Part shown: one piece after another, positions 35,880 through 45,435 of the stretch
Layout: each line of letters starts with the position of its first letter
Position numbering within the stretch: the stretch's first letter is position 1
DNA from: Rhexocercosporidium sp. MPI-PUGE-AT-0058
Lineage: Eukaryota > Ascomycota > Leotiomycetes > Helotiales
Length of the DNA: 64,000 bases
Reading direction: 5' to 3'
Assembly (NCBI GenBank): GCA_020746875.1
Contig: JAGTJL010000011.1
Span: forward strand, 1,798,001-1,862,000
Notes under the pieces: model-generated
Databases searched by the model: none
What the model was told of the DNA's origin: nothing
What the model saw: only the letters and a program-made list of their open reading frames with translations
Program-made: the position numbers and the translations under genes

Positions 35880-38520
35880 TTTAAATACGCTAACGCAAAA
35901 AGACTTATACCCTATACCGAGAATCGACGAGCTCCTCTCCCGCGTATCGAAAGCTAAAGTATTTATTAAACTCGATATTCGAGCCGCATTTAATCGCATC
36001 TAAATAAACCCCGAGTCGGAAAAATATACGACTTTCCGCACTTAATATAAGACTTATAAATATAAAGTATTACCCTTTAGATTTTATAATAAACTAAGCA
36101 CGTACTAACGCTATATAAACAACGTATTACTAAATTATTTAAACGACTTTTATATAATATACTTTAACGATATCCTAATCTATTCAGAATTAATAAAAGA
36201 ATATAAAAAACACGTTAAAATAGTTCTAAAACGGCTTATAAAAGCTAACTTATAAGCTAATATTAAAAAGTATAAATTCCACGTTACTCGTACTAAATAC
36301 TTAAATTATATCGTAATTACAGAAGAAATTAAAGCCGACTTAAAGAAAATAAAATCGTTACGGAACTGGAAATACTTAAAGATTATTATAATAACGAAAT
36401 CTTTCTTAAGTTTTTACGGTTTTTATCGATAATTTATTCGCAACTTTAGACTTATCGCGAAGCCTCTCTTTACGCTTACCCGACTTACGGTTCCTTAGAA
36501 TTAAATAAAAGAATATAAAAAAGCCTTTAAAGAGTTACGGAATTAATTACTAATTATATAAAAGATTTATTATTTCAACCTTAACTTATTAACGCAATTA
36601 AAAACTAACGCTTCTAATAAAGTAATTATAAGCGTAATTTCTTAATAATACGTTAACAAATTATAATACCCCCTAAGATTCTACTCTTACGTCTTAAATA
36701 GCTATAAGCTTAATTAAGAAATCTACGATAAAGAACTTTATACAATCGTAAGATCGTTTTATAAATAACGTCCTGAACTCATATTTATTCAAAGCAGATT
36801 CGGAATATATTCGGACCACCGATCCCTAGAGTATTTTATAATAATAAAAGTCCTTATAAGTAAGCAAGCTCAATAAATAAAATTCTTATTTAATTTTAAT
36901 TTCCAAATTATATATACGCTAAATAAATAAAATTAAAAAACTAATATTCTTAGTCGAAGAAAGCAAGACTTAAAAGTTTAAGAAAAAATAAAATTAGATA
37001 ACCAATCTAGAATCTTACTTACGCTTAATCGCCTTAACCTTAGAATTAATACGAAATTAACGAATAAGTTTATAATTAATATTATTTTTCTTTATCTTTT
37101 CTTCTCGGAAACAGAAAACGCCGTTAATAATTCGATTTTAAAATTATTTAAAACCTCTTTTAACTTTATTAAAAAGCTTTATTAAAATAACCGCGAGTCT
37201 TTTATAAAAAAACGGAAGTTCTTACTTAAGGATTATATAATAATAAACGGACTCTTATATTTTAAAAGCCGTTTATATATATAAAAGAATACCTCGCTAT
37301 ATACTAAACTAATTCAAGAGGCCTATAACTAGCCGTCTATAACGTATTTAAGTAGAAAAAAGACTTATTAACTCCTTATTCTTAAGTACTATTAGTTCAG
37401 AATAGATTCGGATTATATCCGGTATATAAGAAATTATAAAGCTTATTAATACTCTCACTTTAAATAAACTAAGTAACAAGAGTTCTTATACCCTTTACTT
37501 ATTCCCGCATACCTTATATAATACTTATATATAAATTATAAGGATTTTCTAAAAAACAAATACGGTTTTAACCGAATTTTAATATTTATTAACCGCCTCA
37601 GAAAGGATTCTGTTATAATTCCTTATTATTAAGATATCGACGCTCGTAGTACTATTTAATTATTTATTCAATAGATTTACCGATTCAAATATATTCTAAA
37701 AACAATTATATTTAACCGCAGCGCTTAATTTATCTCTTTCTTTTAAAAAGAATTCTATTATATTATCGGCGTTAAGATTAAGCTTTTTATAACTTATTAT
37801 AAAAAGACGGACGAATAAACAGAAATTATAAATCGCTATATTAATCAAAGGCTCAAACTATTCGTTACTTATTATTAAGATAACTAAAATAAGTTAATAC
37901 TTTTAATCGATAAAGCTCAAATATCTTTACTTCACGAATCTATTAATATAATTCCGTATTAGCTCAAATTCGGCATAAAACTACGTAATAACTAAGACTA
38001 AAAGACGCTTAAAGCTATTATTTTATTAAAAAAGCTTAATTACGCCGACGCAAAGAAATTAGCTTAACGTATAAAATAAACGTGGAAAATTACTAAAGGA
38101 AATATATAAGCCGCTTAAGACCGTATAACCCGCGTAATAGATTAAAAATAAAAGCTTATTAACTGGAAAGTCGGAAAAAAAGTCTTTTTATTAATTAAGA
38201 ACTTTAAGAGCTACCGTCCTAATCGTAAGCTTATAAATTAATAAGAGAATCCCTTTAAGATTCTAGAAAAAATAAGCTATTCTTATAAGTTAGAATTACT
38301 TATAAGCTCTTAAATATACGACGTATTTATACTAAAACTCTTTTTTAAAAACCCGAAAGACCCTTTACTAAGTCAAGAAACGCCGAAACCTCTTCCGGAG
38401 GTTATCGAGGGTCAAGAAGAATAGGAAATCGAGGAAATCCTTAATATTAAACTATACCGCAACGTACTTAAATATCAAGTGAAATAACTAAGCCATAACT
38501 CCGATCTATAATAATATAAT
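35880..38520 (+). pseudogene. Degenerate pol and chromodomain of element A2
   Basis: Landmarks in the plus frame are RIDELLSRVSKAKVFIKLDI, AAFNRI and YFNDILIYSE (reverse transcriptase). RNase H follows, then an integrase region with motif spacing like A1, then a clear chromodomain at 38422-38520. The first Asp of the polymerase pair reads Asn. Chromodomains of this type direct integration toward heterochromatin in chromoviruses. Confidence 0.7.
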
Positions 38521-38871
38521 ACCTCTGATTTAATAAAATCACCTCACAAATTAAGAGATTTCCATACAGCGCATTTTAATAAACCGGGACTACTCCGAAA
38601 CCTATCCGAATAGCTTAAAGCTTAAGAATTAAAGAAAAACAATTATAATTACTTAAAAGATAATAAATTATAACTTCTTTTTGAGATAATAAAATAATAA
38701 CGTTAATTAATAACTATTTACCCTTTGATTCAAAGCATTAATAAGGCCTTGCGACCGCACCCTAATAAAGACCTAGTTACCGATTTCATTATAAACGGCT
38801 ACTTTCGTATAAAAGTTTAAAAAAAGTAATAGCTATAAAAAACCACCGAAACTAATCCGAAATAAGGCCTT

Positions 38872-39156
38872 TTAATCTTTACTAAAAGAATCCTCCTCCT
38901 CTCCTAATAAAAGCTCGATCAGCTCGCTATTTAATCCTTTATAAAAAAGGCTAAACTTCTTCTTCTTCTTCCTCTTCTTAACAGCAGTAGCAGCCGCCTT
39001 ACGCTTAACACCACCACGACGTATACGGCGACAAGCCATACTTATATCCTCATCCTCATCCTCCTCTCCCTCCCTACCACCAATACCACCACCACGGCGA
39101 GCCATTCTAACCACCGAAATAATAAGGACCCGCGAGAACTCCAGCAAAGCCTTCAA
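38872..39156 (-). other. Antisense open frame in the 3' part of A2, Arg/Lys-rich
   Basis: A 94-codon frame runs opposite to gag-pol, downstream of the chromodomain. It has an acidic stretch (EGEEDEDEDIS) and a long basic nuclear-localisation-like stretch (KRKAAATAVKKRKKKKK). Upstream on the same strand (about 39170-39360), another frame reads protein-like sequence (DVLLVAADNAEV, ATAEAPKIMEELGFTVL) interrupted only by RIP-type stops. The corresponding A1 DNA (32440-32500) keeps part of that reading (ATAEALKTIEKL). Together they suggest an antisense accessory gene of the family, now broken. It has no named domain. Confidence 0.4.
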
Positions 39157-40086
39157 GTATTAAATACTAATACTACTTATAACAAACTTAACGACTTATA
39201 GTAACGTTATTTAATTACTTAAATATAATATAATAAAAAGCCCGAGTCTCCTTTAACACCGTAAACCCCAGCTCTTCCATAATCTTAGGCGCTTCCGCGG
39301 TCGCTATAAGCAATACCTCGTCGATCGACGAAGCGACAACTTAAACTTCCGCATTATCGGCAGCTACTAATAATACGTCGTACTCCGGGCTTATAAACCA
39401 CAGAAGCTAAAAAATCAAAAGTATCAGTATCGGACTCGTTTCGGAAGTTTTCCGGACTTTAACTTATAAGGCGGCAAAATCTTTTCTAAGCTATATAATA
39501 AGCACATTTCTTCGAGCCACTCTTATCGAAGTAATAAGAGTAGCCCGGCTCCTTCGTCATCCGGCGCACGCAGCGCACGCAGCAATTGCGGTAAGCCGCC
39601 GCCAAAGCTCCCGATAAGATTAAAAAAGGCATTATTATAATCAAAATTCGGATTTTATTATAGAAGTCACAGGAATTCACTTACTTATTATTATTTATTT
39701 GTTTTAATTAACTAGCTATACGTATTAGTAATTATATAACGCAGATCGACAATTTAGAATAACTTATAAAAAAGTATATATTATTAAAAGAAAAAGAATT
39801 AACTCCTTAGAAAGTTTAACGTATATATACGCTAATATAAGCAAATAAATCGATAGCGCTAAAATAGCATAATATAATAAGTAACGGACTAGATTCGGAC
39901 GCCTATTCCACTAATTAAACAAATAAAAGCTCGCCCTCTTATAATATATTATTTGCTATTATACAGGACCTCGCTTACGCTCGCGTAACCTCGCTTAACC
40001 TCGGATAAGAGCCCTTAGCACCGCAATAATACTAAACTACGACTAATTAAAAATTAAAAGCAATTTCTCTTTTAAGAAGAAGGTAA

Positions 40087-40344
40087 TATAATAATAAGTG
40101 CACTTAAGAGCTTCTCAGCAAATCAGGGAATCCAGAGATTCAAAAGTAATTAAGTCATGCCGAGTCGGACTAGTACCGGAGGGGTTTCGGAAGAACTTAT
40201 ATATATAAACTCACACTCCCTCCACTCCCTCTTTCCTTCTTTATCTTCTTATTTCCTTCGTATTAAACCTATTAACTCTCGATAGCCTCAGCTAAAGTAC
40301 TACCATATACCTCTTACACCGCTCTCTTGGCTAGTGTCGTTACA
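40087..40344 (+). repeat. 3' LTR of element A2
   Basis: 258 bases ending TGTCGTTACA, followed by CTTTT. Pyrimidine-rich CACTCCCTCCACTCCC is retained where the other LTR copies have T. Confidence 0.85.
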
Positions 40345-40349
40345 CTTTT

Positions 40350-40913
40350 GTCGAAGTAATAAGAGTAGCCCGGCTCCTTCGCCATCCGGCGCACGCAGCG
40401 CACGCAGAAATTGCGGTAGGCAGCCACTAAAGCTCTTAATAAGGTTAAAAGAAGTATTATTATAATTAAAATTCGGATTTATTATAGAAATTATAAGATT
40501 TCACTTATTTATTATCATTTATTTATTTTAATTAATTACTTATACGCATTCATAATTATATAACGCAAATCGATAATTTAAAGTAACTTACGGAAAAGTA
40601 TATATTATATAAAAAAAAAGAATTAATTCTTTAAAAAGTTTAACGTATATATATATGCTAATATAAATAAATAAATCGATAGCGTTAAGATAATATAATA
40701 CGATAAATAACGGACTAGATTCGGACGCTTATTTTATTAATTAAATAAATAAAGGCTCGCTTTTTTATAATATATTATTTACTATTATATAAGGTCTTGC
40801 TTACGCTCGCGTAACTTCGCTTAACTTCGGATAAGAGCCTTTTAGTATCGTAATAATACTAAACTACGATAAATTAAAGCTTAAAGGTAATTTCTTTTCT
40901 AAGAGAAGGGTAA
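40350..40913 (+). repeat. A1 3' tail, duplicate of 39529-40086
   Basis: It starts GTCGAAGTAATAAGAGTAGC and repeats the segment of A2 that precedes its 3' LTR. It belongs to A1 and was separated from the rest of A1 by the A2 insertion. It ends in a purine tract (AAGAGAAGGG) just before the LTR. Confidence 0.75.
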
Positions 40914-41178
40914 TATGATGAAAGATGCACTTAAGAGCTTCTCAACGAGTTAAGGAATCCAGGAGTTCGGGGGTTTAAGAGTAATTAAGTTATGCGGAGT
41001 CGGATTAGTATGGTAGGTGTTCTGGAGGAGCTTATATATATAAACACACGCTTCTTTTATTTTTCTTTCTCTTTCTATCTTCTTATTTCTTTCGTATTAG
41101 ACTTATTAGCTCTCGATAGCCTCAGCTAAAGTACTACCATATACATTTTACACCGCTCTCTTGGTTAGTATCGTCACA
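40914..41178 (+). repeat. 3' LTR of element A1
   Basis: 265 bases ending TATCGTCACA. It shares GCGGAGTCGGATTA and CACGCTTCTTTTATT with the LTR at 16662, which pairs these two as the ends of one element. Confidence 0.8.
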
Positions 41179-41684
41179 AATTGTAGTTAAGAAGTAAAAG
41201 TATAAGCTTGAAGTCGAGGTTATAATAATTGATTTCTTTTATTAAAGTGACCGCGTAAGCCACTAAAGCCTTATTATTTTCCTTAGACCCTCCTACGGGA
41301 ATTCAAAGCTCTAGCTTTTAATTAGTTTATTTACCTCGCAACTCGATTTTGTGGGGCAGTGCGCGAATTACCATCAAAGGAGGGTCTGATTTATAAGATA
41401 AAGTCAAGTGATATCGAAGGTCACTGGGTTCATGTGACATAACACTTGTGTTATTTAGGCTTAGTGTGGGGCGGAATCCTGGACTTGGATTGGATTGGTT
41501 TCCATGAACTACTAACCGCCCTTGACGGGCATGTTTTCTGTCCTACATGTACCCAGCTTTTCGCCTTTGACATTAAAATCCATACAATCTGTTTGAACCA
41601 TCCAGTCGTCTATATATCGCTTAACGCGTCTTTGTGTTTCTTTCATTGTGTTTGGACTGTTCTTTCCTCCACTCTGGACATACA
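41179..41684 (+). promoter_or_regulatory. Upstream region of the APH-like gene
   Basis: Composition returns to normal directly after the A1 LTR. The region presumably holds the promoter and leader. An overlapping frame from 41446 is the shadow of this leader and of the gene. Confidence 0.35.
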
Positions 41685-43452
41685 ATGCTGGTCGAAGCCC
41701 GTCCTGTTAACGAATCAATTCAGGAAATCAACGACAATTCCTGGGTCATTGGGGACAGAATCCTCCTCTCTCGACAACGCTCGCCTTCGTCCGCCTTCAC
41801 GTGGAGTGATGGCAAAGGCTTATTTTATGTCATTTCCGAGGCCCCATACCCACTACCACCATCTCGACCATTACCAGCCACGACCCACATCAAGATGGTC
41901 CATGATGCTGGTGGGGTATCAGCTGTCTGGAGTATCGGCAACGCCTTCTGCAAAGTCAAAATCCTTGATCTGGGTGCAACACGAGAACACGTTACGTTAG
42001 ACTACCTCCATAACAAACGCCCCCTCAGCTTTGAAACTCCAGACGTTCACTACCACGCAGAGTACGATGGTCGATATTATATCGTCTTAAGTAGATTGAC
42101 TGGCCAGACTCCTATTGAGGCGTGGCCTAACATGGACGAGGCGATGAAGCAACACTATGTTTCCCGAGTTGGGAATATCTGCAAGCAAGGCGGTCGATAA
42201 GTCAGTAAGTCAGTAATCAGTTGAGCCAAAGAAAGCAACTTACTGACTTACCTGCAAAACAACAACTGATGAGCTTAACTGATTGGCTTATAAGTTACTG
42301 ATAAGTTGAGGCTCTATTCAAATATCTAATAATACAGCACTAAAAGCACCAGGAATTTCAATAGAATTACGATTTTGCCAAATTTTCAAACACTCTTGGT
42401 GCTATAGCATTAAACTAGACAAGCTAGAACTCTCTACAGTAGTCTGTTTAGCGCAAGACGAAAAGACTCTTTCACACTCTGAGCTCATAGCAGGAATTGC
42501 TAACAAATCAAAAGCCACCTGAGCTAATTGAGGCCATTCTACTGAAGATATCGCCAGCGCAGGCTCTGGCGATTATGTTAATCGAGAGTTGGCAGATGGC
42601 GCTTGGCCCTTGTACTTGTCTTCTTATAACTTCTTGAAAGCAGCTTTACTAGCAGTCAGATATAGCTGTAATCTGCCTGTCTAATTCTTTGAGTTTACTT
42701 TTGGATAATTCAGGATTTGCTAGAGTTGTGACGCTGACCGCTCTCGGCAATATTAAGCTAATCAGAAGCTATACTTAGAGTAGCTGCGGCCAATCAGTGG
42801 CTCAGGAACTAATAAGCGAGTCACTTTTAGTTCATTAAATACATCTAGCAGATATCCAAACTCATTCCAAAATCAAGAAATTTAATTCTTATAGCTTATA
42901 AGCTACTTATAAGTTGAGTATTTATTAACTGACTTATTACTAGCCCTAGCCCTAACTTATGACTTACGTTATAGAGGCCAGCTTAATAGATCAACTTATC
43001 TCAGCTTACTTATCGACCACCTTGTCTGCAAGGAGCTAGCTGTATGGCAGGCTGATAATATCAGCGGCGTCGATGGCCAGTATCTATCGGATCGGTTTCT
43101 TACTCGGTTCGGGTTACCTAAGGACTGTAGTCCTCGAAACCTCCTGAATAATTGCAAAGATCTAGGAATGGATTGCTCTACCTTCATCTTCTATCACTGC
43201 GACTTAGGGCCTGGGAACATTATTATGAACCCTACGCAAGGGTCAATAGGCATCATTGATTGGGAAACGGCTGGATTTGTTCCTAAGGAGTGGGTAAGGA
43301 CCAAGTTCTGCATTTCAAGCGGGATGGACCTACCGGATGGTGACCAAGAATCGAGAGTAGATTGGAGAAGGCGAGTTCAGAGGCAATTGGAGAAGGAGGG
43401 ATTTCCCGAGATTGCGGAACAATGGATGACTTGGTGGAGCAATGAAGACTGA
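41685..43452 (+). pseudogene. APH-type phosphotransferase-like gene disrupted by a hAT insertion
   Basis: The coding parts are 41685-42185 (167 codons) and 43033-43452 (139 codons plus stop). They are in the same frame once the inserted element and one copy of its 8-bp duplication are ignored, giving a 306-residue ancestor. The C-terminal half carries the kinase-like catalytic loop HCDLGPGN (near 43195) and the metal-binding region IIDWE (near 43255), followed by GFVPKEW. These are typical of the aminoglycoside-phosphotransferase-like family common in fungi, whose substrates are mostly unknown. The N-terminal half is the nucleotide-binding lobe (SAVWSIGNAFCKVKILDL). An upstream in-frame ATG at 41634 is an alternative start. 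Neither half shows RIP stops. As it stands the reading frame ends at 42200, before the catalytic loop. Confidence 0.8.
42186..43024 (-). mobile_element. 839-bp hAT deletion derivative, 8-bp duplication TCTGCAAG
   Basis: The terminal inverted repeats are CAAGGCGGTCGATAAGT (left) and CAAGGTGGTCGATAAGT (reverse complement of the right), 16 of 17 identical. TCTGCAAG is present on both sides (42178-42185 and 43025-43032), the 8-bp duplication diagnostic of hAT. The minus strand at about 42536-42402 encodes the hAT C-terminal dimerisation signature (AFDLLAIPAMSSECERVFSS), then a stop. The rest of the transposase is missing, so it could move only with help from elsewhere. Subterminal CAGTAAGT/CTTACTTA-type repeats are present. 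It shows little RIP mutation, which suggests a fairly recent arrival or too few copies. Confidence 0.9.
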
Positions 43453-43629
43453 TTTCTGTTTGTTCCGAAATGTTCCTAGCAGATGGGTGCAGTTCAGTGA
43501 GAACCTCACCCCTGATTAAGCCTGAAATCCTTCTCCACCCCCAAATGTAACCTGGCATGACCGCCTGTACCTTCTATCAAACCGCTTCTTTCTACCCGGC
43601 TCTTTTCTGGCTTTCCGGTCTATCCTATA

Positions 43630-45433
43630 AGTCCCCACCCCACCATTCCGATCGCCCCCTTATTCCGTTCACCCCGCAATTTACTACAATTCGGAAAAAA
43701 CACTTAATAACTCTATAACGCCTTTACTTATGTATAATCTTTTTTAGAATTAAAATCTATTACTAAATCTAAATTTATAATTATAATTTCTTGCTTTCTA
43801 GCTGCAATTTAAGCTCTTTAAATAGCTTAAATATCCGCAAATTTAGAATTTAGGCTAATTTAAATCTTCCTCTTTTTCCGTGGCTTTAATTAATTTAATT
43901 TAGCCTTTAATTGCTGTATCTTCATTTCTGCCTAATCAAGAGTAAAATCCTTTTAATTTAAAGCTTTTATAGCTTTTTAAAAAAGTAGTTGTCGCGTTAA
44001 AAAGTTATTATATGCTAATTTAGTCAAAGTATTAATTTATAATCGAAATTCTTTACTTGTTTTTAGCGTAAATTATACAATTAATAATTCTTTTACTTCT
44101 TTAATAGCTTAGAAGTCTTTAGAAATACTATTTTCTAGCTTTTAATTACTATTCTTTAAGAGTAATCGGCTTATAAGTAGTTTTACTATACTCACCAGCT
44201 ATAACTCAATAGCTTTTTAGTTAAATTTAATATTTATATTCGTTAGGCTCTCTTTCCGTGCTTTATAATAATATATTAAGAAGTTACGCTTGCTAATTAA
44301 GGTAGAATTAATTATTAATACTAAAAGATTAAAGTGTTTTCGGTAAGCTACTTTAAGAGGAGAGAAAATCGACAAATCCAACGGTTATAAGACGTGCGAT
44401 ATATATATAAGTAAAAATAATAAAAATATATTATATTTTAAGTACTTTCATATGAATTCCGTAGTCTTATGACTTTTATGGCTATTTAAGACTAGTAATC
44501 GGGGTTTTTGATTACGTAATTGCGTCTAGAGAATAAAGACCTTTTTCAGCTATTTTAATGCGGTAATATTATCTGTCTATTTAATTTCTATTATTATAAA
44601 TTACTATTCCTTAAATAAGTTAATATCTATTAAAAACTACTATTGCTAGACCAATTTTCCCTTATATATTATAAGTAAAGTAGTTTTCTTGCCGGTTATA
44701 AAAATACATTTAATAAAAGAGGTTTAATTCCGGGAACTAAGCTGTTTTCGCTATATAAAACGTCGGTTTTTATAGCTAATAACTAAGCTATTTATTCCAA
44801 AGCCTTTCATAATCTCTGCCTTATTAATATTTTAACGATTTTCAAGTAGAATTACTTTAATAGCTAGAATTTGCATTTTTTGGAATTACGGCTTAATAAT
44901 ATTAAATATTACGTTATTAACACGTATAAAATTAATAGAATATTGTTTTTTAGTACTTAGAATAAGATTCCGCTTAAAAAACCGCTATACCCATCGTTTT
45001 CTAAGTAATATAAAGTCCCCTTAAAGTATATAAAGTCGGTTCTTAAAAAGCCGCACTTACGTATAAGTAATACTGAATCCTAATATCTCTTAAGTCAAAA
45101 CCTAGTGCGTAAGACGTTCTTTTAATATCGTAAGTAGCTTTTGTAAGGGATTATCAGCTTGTTAATAAGTATTTATACTATGAAATCGACCTTGAAGGGT
45201 AGATTGTGGTATACCTTACTCTTTTGCAGCGCATTTTAAGGACTTGCTATTTTCAATCGCACGTAGAGCCAAAATCACGTCGTCTTCAGTATATTTCGGC
45301 TTTATTATCGTCTTAATTTAGATTTCAAAAATGAAGAAAATCGATAAAAGAATAAGAAAGTTATTAATTATTAAAAGTAAGTAAGTAGAAAAGCGGTGTG
45401 TTAAGCGAGGTGAACGGAATAGGGGTGGGGACT
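43630..45433 (-). mobile_element. Fot1/pogo-type DNA transposon, complete but RIP-degraded
   Basis: 1804 bases, flanked by TA (43628-43629 and 45434-45435), with terminal repeats AGTCCCCACCCC and subterminal ATTCCGTTCACC at both ends. The minus strand encodes a mutated transposase. Near 45300-45190 is the N-terminal psq/CENP-B-type helix-turn-helix (KYTEDDVILALRAIENSKSL, CAAKE, GIPQSTL). Near 44470-44340 is the C-terminal DDE region (YGIHMKVLK...IFIIFTYIYIARLITVGFVD, mutated). The length is that of a full Fot1-type element. Stops throughout make it inactive. The left end carries an extra subterminal copy (ATTCCGATCGCC) missing from the right. Confidence 0.85.
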
Positions 45434-45435
45434 TA

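Larger units (their letters stand above)
32684..40344 (+). mobile_element. Element A2: complete Ty3/gypsy chromovirus nested in A1
   Basis: The length is 7661 bases with 258-base LTRs (32684-32941 and 40087-40344), ends TGTAAC...GTTACA and a CTTTT duplication (32679-32683 and 40345-40349). It has inserted into the 3' part of A1, a copy of its own family. It reads gag, CCHC knuckle (34505-34560, Cys/His now Tyr), reverse transcriptase (35880-36200, YFNDILIYS), RNase H (about 36590), integrase (about 37150-38000) and chromodomain (38422-38520: EIEEILNIK, KYQVK, LSHNSD). About 1.5 kb follows before the 3' LTR, with antisense coding potential. It is less RIP-mutated than A1 but still full of stops. 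Confidence 0.85.
16662..41178 (+). mobile_element. Element A1: Ty3/gypsy chromovirus, host of four nested insertions
   Basis: A1 runs from its 5' LTR (16662-16917) to its 3' LTR (40914-41178). It is split by a ~2.1-kb insertion (18187-20262), element B (21884-28649), a solo LTR (31762-32131) and element A2 (32684-40344). Removing these with their duplications leaves about 7.63 kb, matching A2's 7.66 kb. The pieces read in order as gag with a degenerate CCHC knuckle (near 20535-20580), reverse transcriptase (28655-28990), RNase H, integrase and a C-terminal chromodomain (31204-31300: EIEEILSIK, KY, LSYNPD). The LTRs at 16662 and 40914 share variants (GCGGAGTCGGATTA, CACGCTTCTTTTATT) that differ from those of A2. 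Stops riddle every frame. No clear 5-bp duplication borders the outermost ends (ATTAA versus AATTG). Confidence 0.8.

Noticed and set aside
32684..41178. Tandem array of retroelements sharing LTRs
   Set aside because: The CTTTT duplication around A2 and the LTR variant pairing are explained more simply by insertion of A2 into A1.
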